From positions 1 through 64,000 of the forward strand of contig JBJDYU010000021.1 of NCBI GenBank assembly GCA_051867615.1: DNA of 64,000 nucleotides, read 5' to 3'. A program made the translations under genes and the position numbers. A model generated the notes under the pieces. The model saw only the letters and a program-made list of their open reading frames with translations. It searched no databases and was not told the DNA's origin. Of the stretch, positions 1-8,464 are shown in pieces; within the stretch, counting starts at the first letter, position 1; every line of letters begins with the position of its first letter. The DNA is from RGIG5472 sp051867615. GTDB taxonomy: Bacteria > Bacillota > Clostridia > Oscillospirales > Oscillospiraceae.

Positions 1-1063
1 TGCGCTGAAAACCCGGTTGCCGCCTAATGTGCAACCGGGTTTCTCGACAGGCTGATAATTGGGTGACTTTTTTATTGTATTCTATCCTTTGGCGTCCATT
101 GGAAAAGCTGGAAAAATCACGTTCGAATAGCTTGAGCTCTTTCTCTCCTAAAAATCCATAGTAAAAATAGTTCCCATATTTAGCAATATATCTACAAGGA
201 TCAAAATTAGGGATTCTATTATTACCAGAATAAAGGTAATAGTGGTCCCCATCAAAATCGCTCAAAACAACGTAATTATCTTTTCTGTTATAAAACGCTG
301 CATTGCAGTCACTAATGTACAAAGAATCTATGTCGATGGGGCGTTCCCTGACTAAAAAAGTAATACTCAAAAGAGGGGCGATTGAACCTTGTTCACTATA
401 AAGAAAGGTTGTAATATAGTGTTGGCATACTGTGTTAAAAAATTCCGAGTGCATTTGACGTAATGCCATATAATTGTCAGAATTATTATTTTTTAGATTA
501 TACCAAACGATATAATCTTTGGATGTAAGCTTCGATATATTATCAGAAATAAACGTATTATACAGTTCATCATCTAAACACTTGTGAAACCAGAAAGTAT
601 ATTGCACAAGCGCAAAATAATTATTAACTTGTGTCCAAGAAATCTCAATACGGTCAATATATTTATCTTGTATAAACTCGATTTCCGCAAAAAGCCCAAT
701 TCCGTGATGTGTGTATTGCAACTGAATATAGTCATACTTATTCTTTAATGCTGGCTTTTTATAATAATTCTTTACTCGAAATTTTCTTTTGGGAAGAGAA
801 TAAAGTTTCTTTAACAAGCGAACGACTCCATCATTGGAAAGAGTATCCGTAATGATTACCTTGGCAATCGAATGGTCATCAAAATAATCCGTTCGAGTAG
901 CCCAAAGAGGTCTTTCTGCCTTAATAAATTTCTGGTGATTCTTTTGTCCTTCTTGTTCTTCTTTTTCTACATATTCTCTGAAATCGTCAGACCCAATATT
1001 TTGTAGATAGTAATTGATACATTTTCTAATTTCCCTCTTCATTTGTCGGTCTAACTCCTCCAT
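1..1063 (-). CDS. Unrecognised AT-rich accessory protein, partial (C-terminus beyond left edge)
   Basis: Reading leftward from ATG 1063 the frame stays open for 354 codons to the first base of the window, so the C-terminus is missing. An in-frame ATG at 1042 is an alternative start; GGAGGAG lies about 12 bases ahead of it, while no Shine-Dalgarno precedes 1063. The product is charged and aromatic-rich (many Lys, Asn, Tyr, Phe), without a signal peptide, membrane segment or motif that I recognise. Codon use is AT-rich, in sharp contrast to the GC-rich neighbours, and the gene lies directly downstream of tRNA-Pro. Both point to horizontal acquisition. Function unknown. Confidence 0.75.
   Translation of the reverse strand, partial: MEELDRQMKREIRKCINYYLQNIGSDDFREYVEKEEQEGQKNHQKFIKAERPLWATRTDYFDDHSIAKVIITDTLSNDGVVRLLKKLYSLPKRKFRVKNYYKKPALKNKYDYIQLQYTHHGIGLFAEIEFIQDKYIDRIEISWTQVNNYFALVQYTFWFHKCLDDELYNTFISDNISKLTSKDYIVWYNLKNNNSDNYMALRQMHSEFFNTVCQHYITTFLYSEQGSIAPLLSITFLVRERPIDIDSLYISDCNAAFYNRKDNYVVLSDFDGDHYYLYSGNNRIPNFDPCRYIAKYGNYFYYGFLGEKELKLFERDFSSFSNGRQRIEYNKKVTQLSACRETRLHIRRQPGFQR
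9..42. other. Inverted repeat / hairpin inside the accessory reading frame
   Basis: A perfect 12-bp inverted repeat (AAACCCGGTTGC and its complement) with a 10-base loop. It looks like a rho-independent terminator stem but lies within the still-open reading frame of the leftward gene. It may be a terminator of a gene to the left, or mark a junction where the original stop codon was lost. Confidence 0.6.
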
Positions 1064-1083
1064 ATCAAGTAGAAAGTAGACAA

Positions 1084-1115
1084 ACAGCCGCAAAGCACTC
1101 CTGCTTTGCGGCTGT
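1084..1115 (-). terminator. Terminator hairpin downstream of tRNA-Pro
   Basis: A 14-bp perfect stem (ACAGCCGCAAAGCA and complement) with a 4-base loop, followed leftward by a short T run. It sits 22 bases after the tRNA 3' end and only 20 bases before the ATG of the accessory gene. A smaller hairpin lies at 1118-1133. Confidence 0.7.
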
Positions 1116-1136
1116 TGTGCGGTGAAAACCGCAAGT

Positions 1137-1212
1137 TGGTCCGAGTGACAGGATTCGAACCTGCGGCATCCTGCTCCCAAAGCAGGCGCGCTACCAACTG
1201 CGCTACACCCGG
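1137..1212 (-). tRNA. tRNA-Pro(UGG)
   Basis: The complement folds as a full cloverleaf: a 7-bp acceptor stem (CCGGGTG with CACTCGG, one G-U pair), anticodon loop containing TGG, a T arm with GGTTCGAATCC, and an encoded 3' CCA at 1137-1139. It is the only RNA gene next to the AT-rich accessory gene, so its 3' end is a candidate integration site. Confidence 0.95.
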
Positions 1213-1260
1213 TTATTGAGTTGTTTTATCCGGCTGGGCGTATTCACCCAAAGCAGCCTC

Positions 1261-1299
1261 GCTGCCGCCCTGTATTATACAGGACGGCAGCGCATTTTT
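1261..1299. terminator. Hairpin between O-antigen ligase gene and tRNA-Pro
   Basis: A 14-bp stem with one mismatch (GCTGCCGCCCTGTA and its partner at 1278-1291), followed on the + strand by a T run. The T run is on the side away from the leftward gene, so efficiency in that direction is uncertain. Confidence 0.5.
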
Positions 1300-2828
1300 C
1301 AAGCGGTTCTCTCCCTCCGGCAGACCTTGATGCCCGCCAGCGTCACCGCCACGGTGAACCAGAACACGCACTGCACTCTCGGGTAGTTCCAGAGATAGTC
1401 CGCAAGGCCGCAGACCATGGACCCCGCGATGGCGCTGGCGCCGCCGATGGTAATGAGCCGCGCCTGGGCGGAGCATTTCTCCCGCACCGCGCGGACCGTG
1501 GCCTTCAGCGTCCATAGCACACCGCCCAGGAAGGAGACGATGCCCAGCAATCCCGTCTCGATCCAGACCTGCATCACCATATTGTGAGAGTGGACATAGG
1601 GCGCTTTCGCGTGGTACAGCTCGTTGAGCTTGATGAACTGCCGCACCGCGTCGCCGCCAAGGCCCGCGCCCCGGATGGGGCTCAGCTTCAGCGCGGCGAC
1701 AGTGGCGGTATAGAGCGGGAAACGGCTGGAGGTGGAGGTATCCGAAAAATTCGTGATGGTCAGGATGCGGTTGAGGACGCTCGTGGGCAAAAACGGCACC
1801 GCGAGGACGCAGAGCAGGGCGCAGAGCGGCACCAGCCTGACGTTCCAGAGGAACACGAACAGCACCATCCCCACAAACAGGCCCACCCAGCTGGCCCGGG
1901 AATAGGTCATAAGCAGCGCCGCGCCGCCCGCGCCGATGGCGGCGAGGGCCAGCAGTCTTCCCCACCAGCGTCGGGAAGACAGCAGCAGCGCCACGGAAAG
2001 CGGCAGCAGCAGGATCAGCGCCTCCGCAAAGGTGTTGGGATTGTCAAAAACAGAGTACACACGGCCCGGCATATCGGCGTTGTAGGTCAGATCCACATAG
2101 GACAGATTTACCTCCACGCCAATCACCACGCGCTGGTAGATGCCGTAAAGGCCCGTGTACAGCACGCCCAGAGACGCGCCCGCGGCCAGCCGGGAGAGCT
2201 GCTCCGCGTTCTGCACGCTGCTGACCACCACCACGACGCAGAGCATACCCGCCGCGTGGTACAGCAAAAACCGCCCGCTCAGTTCCGGATAGTGGGACAG
2301 CGGCACGCTGCAGCAGACCGCCATGGCGAAAAACACCAGATACGGTCCGAAATCCGCCGCGTCCACCCGGAAGCTCCGGCTGCGCATCCCGGCGGCATAA
2401 AACAGCAGCAGCGCCGCGGCGAAGGCCAGGAAGCTGTAGCTGTTGTTCCAGCGGCTGTAGGGGATCAGCAGCAGCGCCGGGAACAGCCAGGAGACAGCGA
2501 TGCTGGCCTCCTCTCCCATGTCGAAGATCAGGTTCGCCAGAATGCTCTGCTCCATGGGACGGCGCAGCAGGCGGTAGAGCCAGTGCAGCGCCGCAGCCGG
2601 CAGGTTCAGCACCGCACTGAGCGCGCGGCAGCTCAGGCTCCCGGCCCAGGCGCGGGACAGGATCCCCTCGCTGAGGATCAGCCCCTGGGTGCAGCTGCTG
2701 TTCCATTTCCGGCCCACCCAGTCTTCAAAGGGATTCACGATATGCCGCTTCAGCCAGCTCTCCTCATACAGGTTCCACAGGACCAGCAGCAGCTGCGCGC
2801 AGCAGCTTTCCTTCCATGTCGTGCTCAA
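1299..2828 (-). CDS. O-antigen ligase-like (Wzy/WaaL-type) polytopic membrane protein
   Basis: A 509-residue protein with many hydrophobic helices and a long loop, matching the O-antigen ligase/polymerase family that joins or ligates glycan repeat units outside the membrane. The motif MTYSRASWVG near the middle of the protein (about residue 308) is typical of the Wzy_C region. No ATG fits the N-terminus; the likely start is TTG at 2828, preceded by GGAGGAG at good spacing. It follows the GT2 gene by 20 bases and is probably co-transcribed with it and with the TetR gene. The exact substrate (capsule, wall polysaccharide or other) cannot be told. Confidence 0.8.
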   Translation of the reverse strand: MSTTWKESCCAQLLLVLWNLYEESWLKRHIVNPFEDWVGRKWNSSCTQGLILSEGILSRAWAGSLSCRALSAVLNLPAAALHWLYRLLRRPMEQSILANLIFDMGEEASIAVSWLFPALLLIPYSRWNNSYSFLAFAAALLLFYAAGMRSRSFRVDAADFGPYLVFFAMAVCCSVPLSHYPELSGRFLLYHAAGMLCVVVVVSSVQNAEQLSRLAAGASLGVLYTGLYGIYQRVVIGVEVNLSYVDLTYNADMPGRVYSVFDNPNTFAEALILLLPLSVALLLSSRRWWGRLLALAAIGAGGAALLMTYSRASWVGLFVGMVLFVFLWNVRLVPLCALLCVLAVPFLPTSVLNRILTITNFSDTSTSSRFPLYTATVAALKLSPIRGAGLGGDAVRQFIKLNELYHAKAPYVHSHNMVMQVWIETGLLGIVSFLGGVLWTLKATVRAVREKCSAQARLITIGGASAIAGSMVCGLADYLWNYPRVQCVFWFTVAVTLAGIKVCRRERTA

Positions 2829-2848
2829 AACGGTCTCCTCCGTGTCGT

Positions 2849-3868
2849 TCAGCGGTTTTTGATGCGGTACAGCAGCGTCAGCAGCCCGAACTGCCGGCGG
2901 CGGAGCAGCTCCGTCACGATCTGCTTGTTCCGCCCCTGCCCCGTGGGATGCAGCTTTTCCATGGCCTCCGCCATTTCCGGACGGCGGGCGATCTCCTCCA
3001 CCCGCCGCTGCTTCTCCCGCCAGGTGGCGGGATTGCTTTTCGCGTACTCGTTGCCCACGGCGATGAGCAGACCCGCCCAGTTGGTGCTCTCCCGCCAGCC
3101 GGGGCAGCGCCCGTCAAGGCCCAGCCGCTCCGCCAGGGCGGTCTTGCGCTCCAAAAAGCGCTCATAGACCTGCATATAGTCCTTCATATACCGGTGGGTG
3201 GCGGAGGCGGAGTTCAGCAGATAGCCGTACAGCGGCTCCTCGGTCATAACCAGCTTCTCCGCATGGCAGAAGTATTCGATGAGGAAGATCTCGTCCTCCA
3301 GATACGCGCCCTCAAAGCGGATGCGGTTCGCCTCGATGATCTCCCGGGTATAGAGAAAGCGCCAGATAAAGCCGTTGAGGAACTCCCCCGGCCGGCCCGT
3401 GCGGTCCGTCATAAGGCGGTCCACTATGCCCCGGAGGATCTCCTCCTTCCCGTAGACCCCGGTGCCCAGCGCGCCCTTCTCCGGCTGCGTCTCGCCGCTT
3501 TCGCTGACGTTTAAGTGGGCGCAGCCGGCGCTGTCCGCGCCGCTTTTCTCCGCCAGGCCTACCAGCGTCTCCAGAAAGCCGGGCAAAAACCAGTCGTCAC
3601 TGTCCAAAAATGCAATATATTGTCCTTTTGCTTCATCAAGTCCCACATTTCGGGCGGAGCTCACGCCGCCGTTGGGCTTGTGAAAGGCGCGGATGCGCCC
3701 ATCCTCCGCCGCGAGGGCGTCGCAGAGCGCGCCGCTTTCGTCGGGAGAACCGTCCTCGATCAGCAGCAGCTCCCAGTCGGGATAGCTCTGCCCGCGCACA
3801 CTCTCCACGCAGCGGCGCAAACAGCCCGCCGCCTTGTAGACCGGCACGATGACGGATACCTTGGGCAT
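2849..3868 (-). CDS. Glycosyltransferase family 2
   Basis: Predicted 339-residue GT-A fold enzyme transferring a sugar from a nucleotide-sugar donor. The N-terminus MPKVSVIVPVYK, the EDGSPD segment (residues 38-43) and DSDD (89-92, the metal/nucleotide-binding DXD) are classic GT2 features. ATG 3868 is chosen because AAGGAGGG lies 7 bases upstream; an in-frame GTG at 3886 is a weaker start because it overlaps that site. It lies just upstream of the O-antigen-ligase-like gene, suggesting surface polysaccharide synthesis. The acceptor is unknown. Confidence 0.88.
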   Translation of the reverse strand: MPKVSVIVPVYKAAGCLRRCVESVRGQSYPDWELLLIEDGSPDESGALCDALAAEDGRIRAFHKPNGGVSSARNVGLDEAKGQYIAFLDSDDWFLPGFLETLVGLAEKSGADSAGCAHLNVSESGETQPEKGALGTGVYGKEEILRGIVDRLMTDRTGRPGEFLNGFIWRFLYTREIIEANRIRFEGAYLEDEIFLIEYFCHAEKLVMTEEPLYGYLLNSASATHRYMKDYMQVYERFLERKTALAERLGLDGRCPGWRESTNWAGLLIAVGNEYAKSNPATWREKQRRVEEIARRPEMAEAMEKLHPTGQGRNKQIVTELLRRRQFGLLTLLYRIKNR

Positions 3869-3929
3869 GGCTCGCCCTCCTTCCACAGCATGGGATGTTT
3901 ATTTATTGTACCCCATTTTTCCCCGCAGG

Positions 3930-4514
3930 TCAACCGCGCTCCCCTGACTGCCGGCGGATGTTCCGCGCAAAGAAGTCCAGCATTTCGATGCCGTAGGTGG
4001 AAAGCGGATAATTGCCGCCGCAGATGCACCAGTCGTACAGCACCGCCCGCTCCTGCATGGCGTAAAACCGCACCAGCTCCCGGGAGGTGCGGTCCGAAAG
4101 CAGCTCTCCCCTCTCCTGCCCCTCCGTGATGAGGGCGGAGAGGAACTTGAAGTAGTAGCGCCTGTGGTTCAGCAGGTACTTGTCCCCTTTTTTCACCACC
4201 TGAGAGGAGTACACCAGCGCCAGGATCTCCACCGGGATATGCTCCTCGATATAGCGGTAGACCCGGGTGGTGGCGTACAGCAGCCGGTCATACACGCCCA
4301 TGTCCCCCGGCAGCTCGATGCGCTCGTACTCCCGGTCCAGCATCAGCGTCAGCTCCTCCAGCAGATCGTCCTTGGCCCGGAAATAGTGGTAAAAGCCCCC
4401 CTTGGAGATGCCGCACTCCTCGATGATCTGATCCACCGTGGTGGCGTCGTAGCCTTTTTCGTCAAACAGCCGCCAGGCCGTGGCGATGATCCTGTCCCGC
4501 ATGGCTTCGCCCAT
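3930..4514 (-). CDS. TetR/AcrR-family transcriptional regulator
   Basis: 194-residue one-component regulator. Residues about 5-50 form the TetR helix-turn-helix (MRDRIIATAWRLFDEKGYDA followed by the TTVDQII and GISKGGFYHYF elements); the C-terminal half is a ligand-binding helical domain without recognisable specificity. The start at 4514 follows GGGGAGAGGAC; the open frame continues upstream to 4622 without a family match. A perfect 16-bp palindrome overlaps the -35 element of its promoter, suggesting autorepression. The GT2 and O-antigen ligase genes downstream may belong to the same unit. Confidence 0.88.
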   Translation of the reverse strand: MGEAMRDRIIATAWRLFDEKGYDATTVDQIIEECGISKGGFYHYFRAKDDLLEELTLMLDREYERIELPGDMGVYDRLLYATTRVYRYIEEHIPVEILALVYSSQVVKKGDKYLLNHRRYYFKFLSALITEGQERGELLSDRTSRELVRFYAMQERAVLYDWCICGGNYPLSTYGIEMLDFFARNIRRQSGERG

Positions 4515-4565
4515 GTCCTCTCTCCCCTTCCCCGGACCGCAGTCGCGACCGGCTGTGTTTTCCTT

Positions 4566-4599
4566 ATCATACCCTATCCCGCCGCCGCTTGCAAGCGGC
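4566..4599 (-). promoter_or_regulatory. TetR gene promoter with overlapping palindromic operator
   Basis: On the minus strand TTGCAA (4594-4589), a 17-base spacer and TATGAT (4571-4566). The -35 hexamer is the centre of a perfect 16-bp palindrome, GCCGCTTGCAAGCGGC, at 4584-4599, a plausible site for the TetR dimer. Confidence 0.65.
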
Positions 4600-4601
4600 A
4601 G

Positions 4602-4632
4602 AAAAAAACGGCCCCGGGACATCCCGGGGCCG
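4602..4632 (-). terminator. obgE terminator
   Basis: An 11-bp GC-rich stem (CGGCCCCGGGA and complement) with a very small loop and seven Ts on the leftward side, 11 bases after the obgE stop. Confidence 0.9.
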
Positions 4633-4643
4633 CCGCTCGCGTC

Positions 4644-5924
<1,281 letters not shown>

Positions 5925-5987
5925 AGACAGCACCTCCTGCCTTGCTTTTTTCTGAAAGTGTTCCCTGCCCCTTGGCAGGCTATCCGA

Positions 5988-6020
5988 AAAAAATCCCGAA
6001 CCAGAGCGGTCCGGGATTTT
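5988..6020 (-). terminator. Terminator/attenuator between rpmA and obgE
   Basis: On the minus strand a stem AAATCCCG/CGGGATTT extended by inner ACC/GGT pairs, followed by a T run. It lies 11 bases after the rpmA stop and about 65 bases before the obgE start, so obgE needs read-through or its own promoter. Confidence 0.8.
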
Positions 6021-6030
6021 CAGGTGGTTC

Positions 6031-6312
6031 TTATTCCGCGGCGTAAACAGAAGCCTGCTTACGATCCTTGCCCAGCTTCTCGAAACGGAGGACGCCGTCG
6101 GCTTTGGCAAACAGCGTATCATCGCTGCCCAGACCGACGTTCACACCGGGATGAATATGGGTACCACGCTGGCGAACCAGAATGTTGCCGGCCTTGACGA
6201 ACTGGCCGTCCGCGCGCTTGGCGCCCAGGCGCTTGGACTTGGAATCGCGGCCGTTCTTGGTGGAGCCGCCGCCCTTCTTGTGGGCGAAGAACTGCAAACC
6301 GATCATCATCAT
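6031..6312 (-). CDS. rpmA: 50S ribosomal protein L27
   Basis: 93-residue large-subunit protein near the peptidyl-transferase centre. The N-terminus carries the Firmicutes prepeptide ending LQFFA, before [14 protein letters not shown]; in this group the Prp protease removes it to expose the functional N-terminus. Three tandem ATG codons (6312, 6309, 6306) make the exact first residue uncertain; AAAGGATGG lies upstream. Its processing protease gene is immediately upstream, as in Bacillus and Staphylococcus. Confidence 0.97.
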   Translation of the reverse strand: MMMIGLQFFAHKKGGGSTKNGRDSKSKRLGAKRADGQFVKAGNILVRQRGTHIHPGVNVGLGSDDTLFAKADGVLRFEKLGKDRKQASVYAAE

Positions 6313-6362
6313 AGTTAGAGTACCATCCTTTCTGTAAGATGACTGCTGTGGGAACAGGAGGC

Positions 6363-6692
6363 TCACGCCTCCATCACTTCGATGTTGTCCGGATACTCCT
6401 CGTGCAGTTGGGAAAAATAGACCATCAGGCCCGTCATCAGCGCCTGGCAGGTGCTGTCCGCCGTGGCGGAGAGCCCGCCGGGGAGGCGGAGCGAGAGCTT
6501 CGCTCTCTTTTCGTCCGTATGCACGGAGGCGGAGAGGCCCATCACGTCGTTCAGCGTACATTCCGTGACCCGGACGGCGCTGGTGACGGCGGCGCAGACG
6601 ATATCCGCACCCGCTTCGGCATAGCCGCTGTGGCCCGCCGCGTCAAACCCGGTGATGCGGCTTCCCTCCGAAATAAAAGTGATCGTCGTCAT
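6363..6692 (-). CDS. prp: Ribosomal-processing cysteine protease Prp
   Basis: 109-residue YsxB/Prp-family protease that cleaves the L27 prepeptide after LQFFA. The catalytic pair is visible as His in AAGHSGYA (about residue 20) and Cys in DIVCAAVTS (about residue 33). It lies between rplU (6 bases after it) and rpmA, the conserved position, so protease and substrate are made from one transcript. Confidence 0.95.
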   Translation of the reverse strand: MTTITFISEGSRITGFDAAGHSGYAEAGADIVCAAVTSAVRVTECTLNDVMGLSASVHTDEKRAKLSLRLPGGLSATADSTCQALMTGLMVYFSQLHEEYPDNIEVMEA

Positions 6693-6698
6693 AAAGAC

Positions 6699-7010
6699 TT
6701 AGCCGATGACCTTGCTGATCTCGACCTTGGTATAGGGCTGACGATGGCCCTGGCGCTTACGATAGCCCTTTTTGGCGTTGTACTTGAAGATGCGGATCTT
6801 CTTGCCCTTGCCGTTCTTCACCACGGTGGCTTCCACCTTGGCGCCTTCCACGGCGGGAGCGCCGAACTTGGTGTTCGCGCCGTCCACGATGGCCAACACC
6901 TGATCGAACACGATCTGCTCGCCGGCCTCCGCGTTCAGCTTTTCGATGAACAGCGTGTCGCCCTCGGAAACGGCGTACTGCTTGCCGCCGGTCACGATAA
7001 TAGCCTGCAT
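6699..7010 (-). CDS. rplU: 50S ribosomal protein L21
   Basis: 103-residue L21 of normal length, starting [12 protein letters not shown] and ending in the conserved [15 protein letters not shown] region that binds 23S rRNA. AGGAAAGGAG precedes ATG 7010. First gene of the rplU-prp-rpmA(-obgE) cluster, driven by the consensus promoter at 7097-7125. The roughly 80-nt leader contains a small GC hairpin; an autoregulatory L21 leader is known in Firmicutes, but I cannot confirm that fold here. Confidence 0.97.
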   Translation of the reverse strand: MQAIIVTGGKQYAVSEGDTLFIEKLNAEAGEQIVFDQVLAIVDGANTKFGAPAVEGAKVEATVVKNGKGKKIRIFKYNAKKGYRKRQGHRQPYTKVEISKVIG

Positions 7011-7096
7011 ATCTTTCTCCTTTCCTAAATTACGGGCTCGCTGTCGGGGGCGTCCGGTCAGGCCGGAACTTTCTACCCATTCAAAGCGGCTTGATT

Positions 7097-7125
7097 ATTA
7101 TATCAGTGCTGTCAAGGCTTGTCAA
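7097..7125 (-). promoter_or_regulatory. rplU operon promoter
   Basis: Perfect consensus on the minus strand: TTGACA (7125-7120), 17-base spacer, TATAAT (7102-7097). It starts transcription about 80 bases before rplU, as expected for a highly expressed ribosomal operon. Confidence 0.9.
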
Positions 7126-7159
7126 CACTTTTCCGCCCAGATCCGGCGCTTTTTTCCCC

Positions 7160-7621
7160 TCAGTAGGCCAGCTTCCCCACCGTCCAGCCGGAAATCAGCG
7201 CCGCGTACCAGGCGCAGCAGGCTTTGGCCGCCGGGAGGCTGAGATTGCGGTAGTTCCCGCACTCTTTTTCGCTCTCGCCGGGCATGGGGCCGTCATAGGC
7301 CGCGCCCGCGGCAAAAACGCGCTGCAGCAGCGCCACCGCTTCCCCAAGCGGAAGCGTATCCTCATTGAACAGGAAGTAAAAGCCCGTCTGGCAGCCCATG
7401 GGGCCGAAGTAAACGACGCTGTCCTTCTCCGGGCTGTTGCGCAGGAGCGTGGCGATGATATGCTCCACGCTGTGCAGCTCCTGATTGCTCAGCAAATCGC
7501 CGGTGTTGGGTTTTTTGAAGCGCAGATCGAAGGTGGTCACGCTGCCGTCCCGCCGGGAGAGGTACAGCCCCGGCAGCAGCTTCGTATGGTCCACGGTAAA
7601 GCTGGCGATCCGCTCCATCAC
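7160..7621 (-). CDS. luxS: S-ribosylhomocysteine lyase LuxS
   Basis: 153-residue metalloenzyme cleaving S-ribosylhomocysteine to homocysteine and DPD, the precursor of autoinducer-2. The metal ligands H50 and H54 lie in the HSVEH motif, with C121 in ECGNY; the catalytic Cys is C77 in PMGCQTGFY. It overlaps the end of mtnN by 4 bases (ATGA), so the two activated-methyl-cycle steps are translationally coupled. Whether AI-2 is a signal or only a by-product here cannot be told. Confidence 0.97.
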   Translation of the reverse strand: MMERIASFTVDHTKLLPGLYLSRRDGSVTTFDLRFKKPNTGDLLSNQELHSVEHIIATLLRNSPEKDSVVYFGPMGCQTGFYFLFNEDTLPLGEAVALLQRVFAAGAAYDGPMPGESEKECGNYRNLSLPAAKACCAWYAALISGWTVGKLAY

Positions 7622-8307
7622 AGCGCCTCCTTCAGCTTCCGCACAAAGGGCAGGAACACGGCGCTGAGCTTATCGCAGGCCTCGGGAAGATTGAACTGGT
7701 ACTCCTCGCCGTTATCGCCGTGGAAGATCTTGTCGCTGACGGCCTTCAGCGAGATAAAGGGCAGCTCCGAGCGGCAGCAGACCTGGGCGATGGCGCAGCC
7801 CTCCATCTCGCAGAGGAGGGGATGGAAGGTGTCCCGGATCCAGCGGGCCCGGTCGCAGTCCGTGGCGAACCAGTCGCCGGAGGCCACGGCCCCCTCGGAA
7901 AACTCGCAGCCCAGCTCCCGCAGAATGCGGCGGCTGACCTCGCCGTGGGCCGTGGGGAAATCCACCCGCTCCACCGTGGAGACGAAGCCCACGGGATCTC
8001 CGATGCCGCTGGTGTCCATGTCGTGCTGGTTAAACTTCGTCACCAGCACCAGATCGCCCGGCTCCAGCTCCGGCGTCAGGCTGCCCGCCACCCCCGCGTT
8101 CAGCACGCAGTCCGGCGCGTAGCGGTCGATGAGAAGCTGCGTCGCCATGGCGATGTTCACCTTGCCGATGCCCCCGGCGCAGGCGATGATGTCCTCCTCC
8201 AGCTCATAAAAATGCACGCCCGCCACGGTCTCCAGCTCCCGGCCATGGGTGCGCTCCAGCATACCCGCCAGCTCGATGGGCATGGCGTATACAAGTCCCA
8301 GTCTCAT
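7618..8307 (-). CDS. mtnN: 5'-methylthioadenosine/S-adenosylhomocysteine nucleosidase
   Basis: 229-residue Pfs/MtnN nucleosidase that removes adenine from SAH and MTA, producing the LuxS substrate. The N-terminal GLVYAMPIEL segment, the NAGVAGSL loop, the CEMEGCAIAQV purine/ribose-binding segment and the AVSDK end motif with the catalytic Asp are all present. It has a good promoter at 8343-8371 and is first of the mtnN-luxS operon; metK, which makes SAM, is 9 kb away under a SAM-I riboswitch. Confidence 0.96.
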   Translation of the reverse strand: MRLGLVYAMPIELAGMLERTHGRELETVAGVHFYELEEDIIACAGGIGKVNIAMATQLLIDRYAPDCVLNAGVAGSLTPELEPGDLVLVTKFNQHDMDTSGIGDPVGFVSTVERVDFPTAHGEVSRRILRELGCEFSEGAVASGDWFATDCDRARWIRDTFHPLLCEMEGCAIAQVCCRSELPFISLKAVSDKIFHGDNGEEYQFNLPEACDKLSAVFLPFVRKLKEAL

Positions 8308-8342
8308 GGTATTCCTCCCTGAAAAAGTTCATTCTGCCAAAC

Positions 8343-8371
8343 AGTATAGCGGACTTGCGCCGCCGGCGCAA
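8343..8371 (-). promoter_or_regulatory. mtnN-luxS promoter
   Basis: TTGCGC (8371-8366), 17-base spacer, TATACT (8348-8343) on the minus strand, 36 bases ahead of the mtnN ATG. The -35 region lies in a GC-rich dyad. Confidence 0.7.
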
Positions 8372-8398
8372 GAAAAAAGCGCGCGCTTTCCTCCGCTC

Positions 8399-8427
8399 TT
8401 GCGGAAAAAAGCCGCCTGCGCTATACT
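8399..8427 (+). promoter_or_regulatory. tmcAL promoter
   Basis: TTGCGG, 17-base spacer, TATACT at 8422-8427, 38 bases upstream of the tmcAL start. Divergent from the mtnN promoter. Confidence 0.65.
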
Positions 8428-8464
8428 ATTAAAAAATAGATTTCCCCGAAAGGAGGCGTCCGCC

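Noticed and set aside
1..1212. Prophage or insertion sequence at the left edge
   Set aside because: No integrase, transposase or phage gene is visible; only composition and tRNA position suggest acquisition.
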